DNA of 64,000 nucleotides from Novosphingobium pokkalii (GTDB taxonomy: Bacteria > Pseudomonadota > Alphaproteobacteria > Sphingomonadales > Sphingomonadaceae). The notes under the pieces are model-generated. The model had not been told where the DNA came from, did not search any database, and was given only the letters and a program-made list of their open reading frames with translations. Location: assembly GCF_014652855.1 (NCBI RefSeq), contig NZ_BMZP01000002.1, positions 124,001-188,000 on the forward strand, written 5' to 3'. Shown piece after piece: positions 1-8,837 of the stretch (position 1 is the stretch's first letter; the number at the start of each line of letters is the position of its first letter). Made by a program: the position numbers and the translations under genes.

Positions 1-1788
1 CACCTTGGCGGCGGTCTGGTCGATCGTGGTGCCAGGCACCATTTCCACGTTGATCTGCGAGAAATCGCTGTCGGTATCGGGGAAGAACTGCGTGGGGATG
101 ACCACGAACATCACCCCGGTAAGCAGCAGCGCGCCAAGGCCAATGCCCATCATCCACAGGCGATGGTCGCGCAGCCGCGCCAGCACCCGGCGGCGCGGGT
201 GCCGTGCGCGATAGGCCGCCGCCTTGCTGGTATCGAGCGACCAGCGCAGCACGGCCATGTAGCGATCCATCCATGGGCCTTCGCCATGGGGAATGTCGCG
301 CTGGTCCCGCTTGAGGAAATAGGCCGCGACCATCGGCGTGATCATGCGCGCGACCAGCAGCGAGAACAGCACCGCAACCACGACAGTGAGGCCGAAGTTC
401 TTGAAGAACTGGCCCGAAATGCCCGGCATCAGGCCCACCGGCAGGAACACCGCGACGATCGAGAAGGTGGTTGCCACCACCGCCAGGCCGATCTCGTCGG
501 CCGCGTCGATCGAGGCCTGGTAGGGCGATTTGCCCATGCGGATATGCCGCACGATGTTCTCGATCTCCACGATCGCATCGTCCACCAGCACCCCCGCGAC
601 CAGCCCCAGCGCGAGCAGCGACATCGTGTTGAGCGTGAAGCCCATCAGATGCATCACGGCAAAAGTGGGAATGGCCGAAAGCGGAATGGCGATGGCGGAA
701 ACGAAGGTCGCGCGCCAATCGCGGAGGAAGAAGAACACCACGATCACCGCCAGCACGGCGCCTTCCACCATCGAGGACATCGAGGTGTGGTACTGCTGCT
801 TGGTATAGTTCACGCTGGTAAACAGTTGCGTGAAGCGGACCTTGTGGCCTTGCTCGGCGGAGATCTTGTTCAGTTCCTTGACCGTCTCGTCATAGACGCT
901 GACGTCGGATTCGCCGCGGGCGCGGGCGATGCTGAACGTCACCACCGGCTTGCCGTTGAACTTGGCGATCGAGGTGATCTCGCTGAAGCTGTCGTGCACG
1001 TCGGCGACGTCGGTAAGGCGGATGACCCGGCCGGCGGCAACCGAAATCTGCGTCTGCCCCAGGTCGAACGCCGATCGCGCATTGCCCAGCACGCGCACCG
1101 ATTGGCGCGCGCCGGCCACTTCGGCCTTGCCCCCGGCGGCGTTGAGGTTGACCTGGCGCAGGGCGTTGTTGACCTGCATCGCGGTGACACCGAACGACTT
1201 CATGCGCATCGGATCGAGCGTGACCGCGATCTCGCGGGTCACGCCGCCGGCGCGGTGCACTTCGGCCATGCCGGGAATGGCCAGAAGGCGCTTGGCAATC
1301 GTGTCGTCAACGAACCACGAAAGCTGCTCGATGGTCATGTCGTCGGCCGACACCGCCCAATAGGCGATCGGGTCGGACGAGGTTTCCGCCTTGAACACCT
1401 GCGGTTCCAGGATGCCGTCGGGCAAGTCGCCGCGCACCTGGTCCACCGCGTTCTTCACTTCGGCCACCGCACCATAGATGTCGGTGCCGATCTTGAACTG
1501 CACCATCGTCTGGCTGGAGCCTTCCGAGGCGGTCGAGGTGATCGTGTCCACCCCGGCGATGGTGCGCACGGCGGATTCCACGCGCTGGGTGATCTGCGTC
1601 TCGATCTCGGTCGGCGCGGCGCCGGGCTGGCTGATCTGCACGATCACCAGCGGGAATTCGATGTCGGGCTGGTTCTGCACCTTCATCATCGCGAAGGACA
1701 CCAGCCCGGCCAGGGTCAGGCCCAGGAACAGGACGATGGGAACGACCGGATTGCGGATCGACCAGGCCGAAAGATTGCGAAAGTTCAT
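1..1788 (-). CDS. RND efflux pump inner-membrane permease (AcrB/MexB type), 3' end outside window
   Basis: This is the inner-membrane, proton-driven pump subunit of a tripartite RND multidrug or solvent exporter. It starts [16 protein letters not shown], the usual RND opening, followed by TM1 (about residues 13-33) and the porter domain. A TM block then carries the proton-relay aspartates in [12 protein letters not shown] near residue 400. About 596 of a usual ~1,040 residues are present, and the C-terminal part lies beyond base 1. The start is 19 nt after the stop of the upstream adaptor gene, so the two form an operon. No outer-membrane channel gene is visible. The substrate cannot be predicted from what is seen. 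Confidence 0.93.
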   Translation of the reverse strand, partial: MNFRNLSAWSIRNPVVPIVLFLGLTLAGLVSFAMMKVQNQPDIEFPLVIVQISQPGAAPTEIETQITQRVESAVRTIAGVDTITSTASEGSSQTMVQFKIGTDIYGAVAEVKNAVDQVRGDLPDGILEPQVFKAETSSDPIAYWAVSADDMTIEQLSWFVDDTIAKRLLAIPGMAEVHRAGGVTREIAVTLDPMRMKSFGVTAMQVNNALRQVNLNAAGGKAEVAGARQSVRVLGNARSAFDLGQTQISVAAGRVIRLTDVADVHDSFSEITSIAKFNGKPVVTFSIARARGESDVSVYDETVKELNKISAEQGHKVRFTQLFTSVNYTKQQYHTSMSSMVEGAVLAVIVVFFFLRDWRATFVSAIAIPLSAIPTFAVMHLMGFTLNTMSLLALGLVAGVLVDDAIVEIENIVRHIRMGKSPYQASIDAADEIGLAVVATTFSIVAVFLPVGLMPGISGQFFKNFGLTVVVAVLFSLLVARMITPMVAAYFLKRDQRDIPHGEGPWMDRYMAVLRWSLDTSKAAAYRARHPRRRVLARLRDHRLWMMGIGLGALLLTGVMFVVIPTQFFPDTDSDFSQINVEMVPGTTIDQTAAKV

Positions 1789-1807
1789 GGCCGTTCCCGC
1801 CTGGCGA

Positions 1808-2980
1808 TCAGTGAGCCGCGGCGCTGGTGCCGGCCATTACCGGCCGCACCGTGTCACCGGGGTTGAGGAAGCCGCCGGCGCGCAGCACGACGCGCTCGTT
1901 GCCCGAAAGCCCCTCGCGCACGACAATGCCCTGGCCGGTCACTTCGCCGATCTTGACCGCGCGGCGCGAGACCTTGTTGGCACCATCGACGACATAGACA
2001 TAGCTGCCCTTGTCATCGCTCAGGATCGCGGTTTCGGGCAGGACCGGCGCAGTCAGCAGGCCGCTGCGGATCGTGGCGCTGGCAAAGCCGCCGGGGCGCA
2101 GCGCCGGATCATAGCGCAGCGCGATGCGGGCAATGCCCTCGCGCGTGGTCGGATCGATCGTCGGCGCGACTTGCCAGACGGTGCCGGTGAAGCTCTGCGT
2201 GGTGCCGACCGGCGTCACTTGCGCGGTCACGCCCACGTGCATCCGCGCCAGGTCCACTTCGGCCAGGCGCGCCTGCATTTCCAGCTCGCCATCCCTGGCC
2301 ATGCGGAACAGGGTGCCGCTGCCCGAGCTGACGATCTGCCCCGGCTCCACCCCGCGCGTCAGCACCAGGCCATCGGCCGGCGCCACGATGTTGAGGCGGG
2401 CAGTGCTGGCGCGCAACTGGCCCAGCGTGGCGCGGGCCACGCGCACTTGTGCCACGGCAGCATCGCGCGTGGCGGTCAACTGATCGATATCGGCCTTGGA
2501 GATGAAGCCCTTGGCCACCAGCTTGAGGGCGCGATCGAGATTGCTCTGGGCGATGCGGGCATTGGCTTCCTGCACTTCCACCCCGGCCGACTGGCTGGCC
2601 ACCTGCTGCACCTGCACCGAACGGTCGACCACGGCCAGGACTTGCCCGGCGTGGACCCAGGTACCGGCATCGACCAGTACGCTGCGCACCAGGCCACCCT
2701 CGCCGGCGATGCCCACCGGCATCTCGCGCTTGGCGGCGATCACGCCGCTGGCCACGACCGTGGCGTCCACCGTCTGTTGCCCGGGCGCCACCACGGTCAC
2801 GGTCTGCGCCTGCGCCGCGGCATCGTGCTTGTCGCCCCCCGCGCTGTCGCGGTGCATCAGCCACCAGGCCAACGCCAGCAGCACAACCAGCCCCACGCCG
2901 ATGGCCAGCCCGCGCAGGCGGTTGCCACCGGTTGCCGGCGCATCGGCCAGGCTGTTGATGTCTTGCGTCTTGTCCAGCAG
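1808..2980 (-). CDS. RND efflux periplasmic adaptor (membrane fusion protein)
   Basis: This adaptor of the HlyD/AcrA family links the RND pump to an outer-membrane channel. The sequence shows a single N-terminal anchor helix (GLVVLLALAWWLM), a lipoyl-like half (PVGIAGEGGLVRSVLVDAG), a short helical hairpin, a second lipoyl half, a beta-barrel and a C-terminal domain, about 390 residues in all. The start is odd. The first standard start codon is a GTG at 2896 with no ribosome site, yet coding-like sequence (DKTQDINSLADAPATGG) continues upstream. A perfect GGGGAGG (2986-2992) sits 5 nt before CTG 2980 and 8 nt before CTG 2977. I chose CTG 2980; this is inference. The gene is followed after 19 nt by the permease gene. 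Confidence 0.85.
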   Translation of the reverse strand: MLDKTQDINSLADAPATGGNRLRGLAIGVGLVVLLALAWWLMHRDSAGGDKHDAAAQAQTVTVVAPGQQTVDATVVASGVIAAKREMPVGIAGEGGLVRSVLVDAGTWVHAGQVLAVVDRSVQVQQVASQSAGVEVQEANARIAQSNLDRALKLVAKGFISKADIDQLTATRDAAVAQVRVARATLGQLRASTARLNIVAPADGLVLTRGVEPGQIVSSGSGTLFRMARDGELEMQARLAEVDLARMHVGVTAQVTPVGTTQSFTGTVWQVAPTIDPTTREGIARIALRYDPALRPGGFASATIRSGLLTAPVLPETAILSDDKGSYVYVVDGANKVSRRAVKIGEVTGQGIVVREGLSGNERVVLRAGGFLNPGDTVRPVMAGTSAAAH

Positions 2981-2983
2981 AAT

Positions 2984-3483
2984 TGCCTCCCCGGCCCGAA
3001 CGGCACACGCAACGCCGCAATGGCACGCGCAGCCTGGGCCACGATCCCCTATGCCTGCCCCATGCCTCCGCGCTGGGCGAGGCCTGAGCCAGGCGATGTG
3101 TTCCCAACGTCGTTTCGAACCGGACGGCGGTGCCCCGGCGTCCTACCCTCACGGCTGGGTGCGGGCCTGTGCCAGCAGCCAGCAACGCCGGTCGCCAGCA
3201 GGTCCCCCACCTTCGCCAGACAGGGCGCGCCGGGCGCCATCCTGCGAAGGTTCCTTACCTTGCCAGCATTTAACCCGTTCTTAGCTGCCGCAACGACCAG
3301 TTGCAATCATGGCTCGACGAACAGCGTCCACGCTCGCAGCATTTGCAGGCCGAATTCAGGAGCAGCAGCCGCCAGACGCCAAAACGGCCGCCCGGATCGC
3401 TCCGAACGGCCGCACCGTGGATGGCGGTGTGGCGCGAGCGGCCGGCCTAGCCTCAAGGGGCAGGGCGGCGCGCCTGCGCGTGA
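2984..3483. other. 500-base intergenic region between RND adaptor and sciP
   Basis: No convincing gene is seen; open frames here lack ribosome sites and family resemblance. The region must hold the promoter of the RND operon (minus strand) and the 3' end signals of sciP. It contains a CtrA-like sequence (3270-3285) and a GC-rich stretch with repeated CGGCCG (about 3380-3450) that could form imperfect hairpins downstream of sciP. No TetR- or MarR-type repressor gene is adjacent. Confidence 0.5.
3270..3285 (+). promoter_or_regulatory. Possible CtrA box (TTAA-N7-TTAGC)
   Basis: TTAA, seven bases, then TTAGC differs at one base from the CtrA consensus TTAA-N7-TTAAC. It lies about 290 bp upstream of the RND adaptor start and 200 bp downstream of sciP. 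A chance match is quite possible. Confidence 0.25.
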
Positions 3484-3783
3484 TCAATACTTGAGCTGGC
3501 GCTCGTAAAGGTCGCGGTAGTGCTGGATACGGGTGACCCGCAGGCCCTGCATGCCCGAACGGTCCACCGCGCGCTGCCACGAGGCGAATTCTTCCAGCGT
3601 CAGGCCATAGCGTTCGCAGGCCTCGTCGATGGTCAGCAAGCCACCGTTGACCGCAGCGACCACTTCCGCCTTGCGCCGCACCACCCAGCGTGTGGTGTTG
3701 GCAGGGGGCAGGTTGTCCAGCGTCAGCGGTTCACCCAAGGGGCCAATAACCTGCGCCGGCCTGATTTTCTGGTTTTCGATCAT
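3484..3783 (-). CDS. sciP: SciP, small CtrA inhibitory protein (DUF1153)
   Basis: This 99-residue cell-cycle regulator in Caulobacter binds CtrA and blocks transcription of CtrA-dependent genes. The whole length matches the DUF1153 family: it opens MIENQKIRPAQVIGP, continues with RWVVRRKAEVVAAV and a helix-turn-helix-like GLLTIDEACERYGLTLEEF, and ends in VTRIQHYRDLYERQ. The ATG overlaps the TGA of the upstream small gene as ATGA, so translation is probably coupled; a purine-rich GAGAAG precedes it. A CtrA-like box upstream of the two-gene unit fits the known feedback of CtrA on sciP. The assignment is firm. Confidence 0.95.
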   Translation of the reverse strand: MIENQKIRPAQVIGPLGEPLTLDNLPPANTTRWVVRRKAEVVAAVNGGLLTIDEACERYGLTLEEFASWQRAVDRSGMQGLRVTRIQHYRDLYERQLKY

Positions 3784-4145
3784 GGCACTTCTCGTCGGTC
3801 AGCTACGCCTTGCGGCAGGGGAGACGGCCTGTTTGGCTTCATCACCGTTGTGCTTCCCTCCATTTTGCCATTCGCTGAAGAGTTTGGGTTAACGAGATCT
3901 TCATGGTCACCTAGGCGATCTCCCGGCTTGCGTTCGTCCGCCCTGAGCAACATCCACGCTGCGACCCGATGGAAGCTGCCCAGGTTCTGGCCACCTGGCA
4001 CAGCCAGCGCAGCATCCCGCGACACCCGCCGCAGGTCTTGTGCGGCTTCCAGCCGGGCGCAGAATTCGGGCCAGTGCAGCTCGCGCAGCATCCCGGCCGA
4101 TTCGGCGCCGGCCAAGCCGCGCAGATCGTCAAAACCCAAGTCCAT
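3780..4145 (-). CDS. Small protein of unknown function upstream of sciP
   Basis: I do not recognise a named family. The product is about 121 residues, mostly helical and polar, starting MDLGFDDLRGLAGAESAG, with a central AAQDLRRV, a motif SFHRVAAWML and a more extended tail (VNPNSSANGK). No signal peptide or membrane segment is seen. Its TGA overlaps the sciP ATG (ATGA), which supports it as a real gene co-translated with sciP. An in-frame TTG at 4163 is an alternative start. A CtrA-like box lies about 50-60 bp upstream of the start. A role tied to the cell cycle is inference from position only. Confidence 0.65.
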   Translation of the reverse strand: MDLGFDDLRGLAGAESAGMLRELHWPEFCARLEAAQDLRRVSRDAALAVPGGQNLGSFHRVAAWMLLRADERKPGDRLGDHEDLVNPNSSANGKMEGSTTVMKPNRPSPLPQGVADRREVP

Positions 4146-4191
4146 GCGCTTGGCATACGCCAAACAGGGATAAGGGAGTGTAAAGCCGCTC

Positions 4192-4207
4192 TTTACAAAA
4201 AATTAAC
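4192..4207 (+). promoter_or_regulatory. Probable CtrA box (TTTA-N7-TTAAC)
   Basis: TTTA, seven bases (CAAAAAA), then TTAAC is one mismatch from TTAA-N7-TTAAC, in an AT-rich patch within GC-rich DNA. It lies between the divergent sciP unit and mnmA. In Caulobacter sciP is CtrA-regulated, so the site is in the expected place. Confidence 0.55.
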
Positions 4208-4284
4208 CATTCGCCCAGCGCACTTGCCCCTGCCCGTGGCATTTTTGCGCTGAAACCTGGGGGAAAAGCGCCTATGGGCGCGCC

Positions 4285-5502
4285 ATGGCGCATTGTACCC
4301 CCCCCTCTTCCCTGCCCCAGGCTCCCATCGATTTCGGCGATCTGGCCGATCCCGCCGCGCTGATCGAGGCACCGCTGTTCGACCTCGCCGCCCCGGCCAG
4401 TGCGCGGCGCATCGTGGTGGCCATGTCGGGCGGCGTGGACAGCTCGGTGGTGGCCGGCCTTGCCGCCGCGAGCGGAGCCGAAGTGATTGGCATCACGCTG
4501 CAACTTTACGATTATGGCGCCGCCACCGGGCGCAAGGGCGCCTGCTGCGCGGGCGACGACATCCGCGATGCGCGCGCCGTCGCCGATCGCCTGGGCATTG
4601 CCCACTATGTGTTCGATCACGAGTCGCGCTTTCGCGAAGACGTGGTCGAGCGCTTTGCCGACGATTACCTCGCCGGGCGCACCCCGATTCCCTGCATCCG
4701 TTGCAACATGGGGCCAAAGTTCACCGACCTTTTGGCCATGGCGCGCGAACTGGGGGCCGATTGCCTGGCCACAGGCCATTACGTGCGCCGCGTGGCCACG
4801 CCTGCGGGCGCGCAGCTCCACCGTGCGGCCGATCCCGCCCGCGACCAGAGCTATTTTCTTTATGGCACCACGCAGGAACAGCTCGAGTTCCTGCGCTTCC
4901 CGCTCGGCGGCATGCCCAAGCCGCAGGTGCGCGCGCTGGCCCAGGCAATGGGCCTGGCCGTGGCGGCCAAGCCCGACAGCCAGGACATCTGCTTCGTGCC
5001 CGATGGCGACTATGCCAAGATCGTGCGCAGCGTGCGCCCGGAAGGCGGGCGCCCCGGCGCGATCGTCCATGCCCAGACTGGCGCCGAACTGGGCCGGCAC
5101 CACGGCGTGATCCACTATACCGTGGGCCAGCGGCGCGGCCTGGAAATCGGCGGCCAGCCCGAGCCGCTCTATGTCGTCGGGCTGGACGCGGCCCAGGCGC
5201 GCGTGCTGGTCGGCCCGCGCCACCTGCTCGGCGTGGCCTCGGCGCGCGTGGTCGAAACCAACCGCATCGGCGCCCTGCCTGAAGATGGCACGCCGCTCAC
5301 CGCCAAGGTCCGCTCACTGGCGAAGCCCGTGCCGGTTACGCTCGATGGCCCGTTCGGCGATGGCGCGGCCACTGTCCTGCGCTTTGCCACGCCGGAATAC
5401 GGCGTCGCGCCGGGCCAGGCGGCCGTGCTCTATGCCGGAGACCGGGTGGTCGGCGGCGGCTGGATCGACAGCACAGAACCGGCGGAAGGTATTGCAGCCT
5501 AA
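4285..5502 (+). CDS. mnmA: tRNA 2-thiouridylase MnmA
   Basis: MnmA thiolates U34 of tRNA-Glu, -Gln and -Lys, using ATP and sulfur relayed from cysteine desulfurase. The PP-loop SGGVDSS is at residues 48-54. The catalytic cysteines are in PCIRCN (about residue 140) and [12 protein letters not shown] (about 235), with GHYVRR and a C-terminal beta-barrel following. The length of 405 residues is normal for alphaproteobacteria. The first ~35 residues precede the conserved core, so a later start is possible, but the given ATG is reasonable. Its stop is only 3 bases from the stop of the convergent downstream gene. Confidence 0.96.
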   Translation: MAHCTPPSSLPQAPIDFGDLADPAALIEAPLFDLAAPASARRIVVAMSGGVDSSVVAGLAAASGAEVIGITLQLYDYGAATGRKGACCAGDDIRDARAVADRLGIAHYVFDHESRFREDVVERFADDYLAGRTPIPCIRCNMGPKFTDLLAMARELGADCLATGHYVRRVATPAGAQLHRAADPARDQSYFLYGTTQEQLEFLRFPLGGMPKPQVRALAQAMGLAVAAKPDSQDICFVPDGDYAKIVRSVRPEGGRPGAIVHAQTGAELGRHHGVIHYTVGQRRGLEIGGQPEPLYVVGLDAAQARVLVGPRHLLGVASARVVETNRIGALPEDGTPLTAKVRSLAKPVPVTLDGPFGDGAATVLRFATPEYGVAPGQAAVLYAGDRVVGGGWIDSTEPAEGIAA

Positions 5503-5505
5503 CCC

Positions 5506-5907
5506 TCAATCCCGCCAGGGCTGCAACTGGCAGCCCCAGCCTTCGCGATAGGTGGCGGTCTGCGCGGCGGCCAGCGGCACGGTGGCGGTGACGGTGTGTG
5601 CGCCCGCGTCCTCGGCCAGCGAGACGGGGAAGCGGCCCTTGGGATTGTCCTTCTCGCAATCGCCCAGCGCCCGCCCGCCCAGGTAGCGGCACGAACAGGC
5701 CTGGCGCGCGGCGCGGGCGGCCTCGATTCGCGCGCTGTCGTGCGCCGGGCGCCAGACCAGCGCCACGAACGCCACGCCCAGCCCGAGCGCCAGCCCCACG
5801 ACAAGCCCGAGCCCGCGCATCCAGCGGCGCCTGGCCGGCCCCTGCGGCGCAGGTCCGCCGAAATGGAGCGGATCATTCGGGGAAGAAGACGGCTTGGTGG
5901 TTGCCAT
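5506..5907 (-). CDS. Small single-pass membrane protein, unknown function
   Basis: This is about 133 residues. A polar N-terminus (MATTKPSSSPND) is followed by a basic stretch and one TM helix (about residues 27-47, GLGLVVGLALGLGVAFVALV). A periplasmic tail then carries cysteines in ACSCRYLGGR, GDCEKDNP and GWGCQLQPW. I recognise no family. An ATG two codons upstream (5913) is an alternative start. It is divergent from the lipoprotein gene at 5942, with only about 34 bases between the start codons, and convergent with mnmA. Codon use resembles its neighbours. Confidence 0.65.
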   Translation of the reverse strand: MATTKPSSSPNDPLHFGGPAPQGPARRRWMRGLGLVVGLALGLGVAFVALVWRPAHDSARIEAARAARQACSCRYLGGRALGDCEKDNPKGRFPVSLAEDAGAHTVTATVPLAAAQTATYREGWGCQLQPWRD

Positions 5908-5941
5908 GTGCATTCGATCTGGTGGAAAGACGCAGGCAATC

Positions 5942-7102
5942 ATGCACAGCGCCGCCCGATTCCGTTTACCCCTTGCCCGCTGGTGTGTCCGCCGGTGGTG
6001 GCGCCTTATCGCGCCCGCTGCGCTTGCACCAGCCTTGTTCGCCTGTGCGGCCAGCCAACCCGCGCAGCAGCCACTGTCGCCGCAGGCCCTGGCCGCTGTG
6101 GTCGACGATCCGGGCGTGGAACGCGAAGGCCTGGCCCGCGCGATCGACGCGCTGTTCACGCCCGATGGCCGCAGCAGCGACAACCCCGGCGCGGGCGAGA
6201 CCCGCGCGGTGATCGTGATGCGCGCCGGGCGCATCGTGGCCGAACGCTATGGCGATGGCTATCACGAAAATACCCGCTTTGCCGGGGGCGGCATCGCCCG
6301 CTCGATCACGGCGGTGATGATCGGCATGCTGGTGTCCGACGGGCGCCTGCGCCTCAACGAGACCGCGCCGGTCCCCGCCTGGCAGCGCCCCGGTGATCCG
6401 CGCGGCGAGATCACGCTGCGCCACCTGTTGCAGATGCGCTCCGGCCTGCGCGAGGAACCGGGTGACGAGGCGCGCATGCTGTTCGGTGCCGGGCGCGACG
6501 ACATGGCCGGCGCAGCCGAGGACCAGCCGCTGGCCGCCGAACCGGGTGCGCGGTTCCAGGACGATGCCGCCAGCGGGATCATCCTGGCAGACCTGGCCGC
6601 GCGCGTGCTCGCCCCCACCGGAGACGCGGAGGCACGGCGCCGCGCAGTGGCCGATTACTTGCGCACGCGCCTGTTCGAGCCGGTGCAGATGCGCGGCGTG
6701 GTGCCCTCCTATGACGCCCACGGCACGATGAACGGCGGCGCGATGATCGATGCCACGGCGCGCGACATGGTCCGCTTTGGCGAATTCCTGCGCAACCGGG
6801 GCGCGGTGCACGGCGCGCAGCTCGTGCCACGCCAATGGATCGATTTCATGGCCAGCCCCTCCCCGCGCGAGAAGCAGTATGGCGCCGGCATCTGGCTCAA
6901 CCGCAAACCGACCGAGGGCGAGCCGCGCCTGTTCCCCCAGCGCGGCCCGCGCGATCTCATGGCCGCGCTGGGCGATGGCGGCCAGGCCGTGCTCGTTTCG
7001 CCCGCGCGCAAGCTGGTGGTGGTGCGCCTGGGCCTGACCCAGCCCGGCGGCGATGCCGCGCTGATGGGCAAGCTGGGCGATATCGTCGCGCTGTTTCGGT
7101 GA
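5942..7102 (+). CDS. Beta-lactamase/penicillin-binding-fold lipoprotein lacking catalytic SxxK
   Basis: This 386-residue protein matches the serine hydrolase (beta-lactamase class C, NylB-like) fold. It shows ITLRHLLQMRSGL, GAMIDATARDMVRFGEFLRNRG and the C-terminal GDGGQAVLVSP. The N-terminus ends in LFAC, a lipobox, so it is probably a lipoprotein. At the site of the catalytic SxxK (family pattern SMTKS), it reads GIAR then S, at residues 117-120 (bases 6290-6301). Nucleophile and general-base lysine are thus Gly and Arg. The usual Tyr/Asn region (QDDAASGIIL) is also altered. It is therefore probably a non-catalytic binding protein. An upstream in-frame ATG exists at 5894. Confidence 0.85.
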   Translation: MHSAARFRLPLARWCVRRWWRLIAPAALAPALFACAASQPAQQPLSPQALAAVVDDPGVEREGLARAIDALFTPDGRSSDNPGAGETRAVIVMRAGRIVAERYGDGYHENTRFAGGGIARSITAVMIGMLVSDGRLRLNETAPVPAWQRPGDPRGEITLRHLLQMRSGLREEPGDEARMLFGAGRDDMAGAAEDQPLAAEPGARFQDDAASGIILADLAARVLAPTGDAEARRRAVADYLRTRLFEPVQMRGVVPSYDAHGTMNGGAMIDATARDMVRFGEFLRNRGAVHGAQLVPRQWIDFMASPSPREKQYGAGIWLNRKPTEGEPRLFPQRGPRDLMAALGDGGQAVLVSPARKLVVVRLGLTQPGGDAALMGKLGDIVALFR

Positions 7103-7126
7103 AGTCCGCCGCTCAGGCGGTGGCGT

Positions 7127-7208
7127 GGGACCCCGGGTCAAGCCCGGGGTGACGATAATCACAGATAAACCAACCCCTTACGTCACCCCGGACTTGATCC
7201 GGGGTCCC
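7127..7208. repeat. Paired palindromic repeat (REP/BIME-like), likely bidirectional terminator
   Basis: Two 28-nt arms (7127-7154 and 7181-7208) are inverted copies with two differences. Each arm is itself a hairpin with an 8-bp stem: ACCCCGGG/CCCGGGGT in one, ACCCCGGA/TCCGGGGT in the other. It sits between the convergent genes ending at 7102 and 7241. Confidence 0.85.
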
Positions 7209-7240
7209 GCTTGACGGCCTGACCCTAATCGGGAAAGGCT

Positions 7241-7660
7241 TCAGGCGGTGGTGCGCACCGCGATCAGGCTGTCGGGCACGGCGGCGGCGGCATTGGCGCC
7301 GCGCGGGGCAAAGCGGCCTTCCACTTGCGCGCCCTGTTCGATGGTCAGCGTGTCATAAGTCACGTCGCCCAGCACGCGCGCGGTCTTGCCCACCACCAGG
7401 TCGGCCACGTCGACCGCGCCATTGACCGTTCCGGAAAGGCGCGCGCTGCGGGCGGTGATCGCCCCGGTGATCACACTGCCTTCGCCCTGGACGAGCGCGG
7501 CGCAGGTGACATCGCCCTCGATCCGGCCATCGACATGCAGGTCTGCCCCGGCGACGATGTTGCCGTGCACCGCCATGTCCGCACCCAGCACCGAGAACGT
7601 CGTCGTCCCGGCGGAGCCTGCGCGTTCAGTGCCCACTGTGGCCAGCTTCTTTGAAAACAT
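7241..7660 (-). CDS. Bactofilin (DUF583 cytoskeletal protein)
   Basis: Bactofilins are self-polymerising beta-helix scaffold proteins that recruit cell-wall enzymes. This one has 139 residues and starts MFSKKLATVGTERAG. A central run of beta-helix turns follows (SVLGADMAVHGNIVAGADL, GRIEGDV, GEGSVITGAITA, VVGKTARVLGDV), flanked by a disordered, Ala-rich tail. The start overlaps the 3' end of the M23 peptidase gene by 35 bases on the same strand. That is the known pairing in which a bactofilin guides a LytM peptidase (such as BacA with LmdC in Hyphomonas). A role in local cell-wall shaping is inferred. Confidence 0.93.
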   Translation of the reverse strand: MFSKKLATVGTERAGSAGTTTFSVLGADMAVHGNIVAGADLHVDGRIEGDVTCAALVQGEGSVITGAITARSARLSGTVNGAVDVADLVVGKTARVLGDVTYDTLTIEQGAQVEGRFAPRGANAAAAVPDSLIAVRTTA

Positions 7661-8837
7661 CGGGCAAGGTCTCCAGGAACGGGCGCGGATCGACCGGGCG
7701 ATCATCGATCCGCACTTCAAAATGCAGGTGCGGGCCGGTGGAGCGGCCGGTGCTGCCAATCCGGCCGATCTCGACACCGGGGGCGACACGCTGGCCGACC
7801 CGCGCCTCGATCCGCGACATGTGGGCATAGCGCGTGACCAGGCCATGGCCATGGTCCACTTCCACGCAATTGCCATAGCCGGAACGGACCCCGGCAAAGC
7901 GCACCACGCCCTGCGCGGCGGCATAGATCGGCGCGCCGATCGGCCCCTTGAAATCGAGCCCGGGGTGGAATGCACCGCCACCGGTGAACGGATCGGCGCG
8001 ATAGCCAAAGCCGCTGGAAATGAAATCGGCGCTGGCCGGCAGGGCATGGGGCAGGCGCGCCAGGCCCTGTTCCAGCGCGGTGAGGCGCGCCATGCTCTGG
8101 CCCAGCCGGGCCAGCGCGGGGTCGTTCTGGCCGAGCGCGATCAGCGGGCCGCCCATCGCCGCGCGACCGCTCGCCCGCAGCGGCGCGACTTGCACGGGGT
8201 TGAGGCCCACGCGCCGGATCGCGGCATCGGCCTGCGCCGCGCGCGCATCGGCATAGCGCGTCAGCGCCGCCACGAACGCGGCCTGGCGCATCGCCAGGCG
8301 CTCCACGCTGCCAGCCACCGGCATGTTGTAGGACAGCGGCTTGACCGCCGGAGCGGAGGCCGGATCGGCGGGCGGCAGATCGCCGAGCTGGCCCTTCACC
8401 AGCGTCTCGATCATGTCCTGCCGCCGCTCCAGATCCTGCAAGGCGCCGGCCACGCCGTGGCGGGTGCGGGCGGCACTGCGTTCGGCCGCGTCCACCGCCG
8501 CTTCGCGCTGGCGCAGCGCGGCGGCATGGCGCGCGGCCAGAACCTGGCCGGTCAGGATCGTCGCCATCGCCCCCAGCCAGACCAGCACGGCCAGCGCCAG
8601 GGCGCCAGCCACACGCCGCTGCGTCCGGCCCGAAACGCGGATGAAGCGCACTTCGCCCTGTGCCCGCATGAAGAATTCGCGATCGGGAAACCACGCGGCA
8701 AGGCGCGCTTGCACCTGATCAGGCCACCGCGCCAATGCCGCCCGCGCACGGCGCCAGGCTGCGTCCCTGGCAGGGCGCGGAGCCGTGACGCGCACGGGTT
8801 CGGGTTTGGCTGGCGGCAAGATGATGCGTGATCCCAA
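7626..8837 (-). CDS. M23 (LytM) peptidoglycan endopeptidase, membrane-anchored
   Basis: This is a cell-wall hydrolase that cuts peptide cross-links. In order it has an N-terminal cytoplasmic part (FPDREFFMRAQGEVRFI), one TM helix (VAGALALAVLVWLGAMATILT), a periplasmic coiled-coil region and a C-terminal LytM domain. The zinc ligands are intact: FHPGLD (HxxxD) and GPHLHFEV (HxH). It therefore appears active, unlike the EnvC-like protein at 12147. It overlaps the bactofilin gene by 35 bases. The start is uncertain: there is no ATG, and TTG at 8837 or 8990 are candidates. Confidence 0.9.
   Translation of the reverse strand: MGSRIILPPAKPEPVRVTAPRPARDAAWRRARAALARWPDQVQARLAAWFPDREFFMRAQGEVRFIRVSGRTQRRVAGALALAVLVWLGAMATILTGQVLAARHAAALRQREAAVDAAERSAARTRHGVAGALQDLERRQDMIETLVKGQLGDLPPADPASAPAVKPLSYNMPVAGSVERLAMRQAAFVAALTRYADARAAQADAAIRRVGLNPVQVAPLRASGRAAMGGPLIALGQNDPALARLGQSMARLTALEQGLARLPHALPASADFISSGFGYRADPFTGGGAFHPGLDFKGPIGAPIYAAAQGVVRFAGVRSGYGNCVEVDHGHGLVTRYAHMSRIEARVGQRVAPGVEIGRIGSTGRSTGPHLHFEVRIDDRPVDPRPFLETLPDVFKEAGHSGH

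Noticed and set aside
163..1866. Very long open frame on the plus strand, opposite the RND genes
   Set aside because: It is the antisense of the efflux permease and adaptor. Its product is His/Arg/Asp-rich with no domain, as is usual for reverse frames in GC-rich DNA.
3049..3306. Possible 85-residue gene in the gap between RND adaptor and sciP
   Set aside because: No convincing ribosome site, no domain, and Arg/Gly-rich composition like other random frames.
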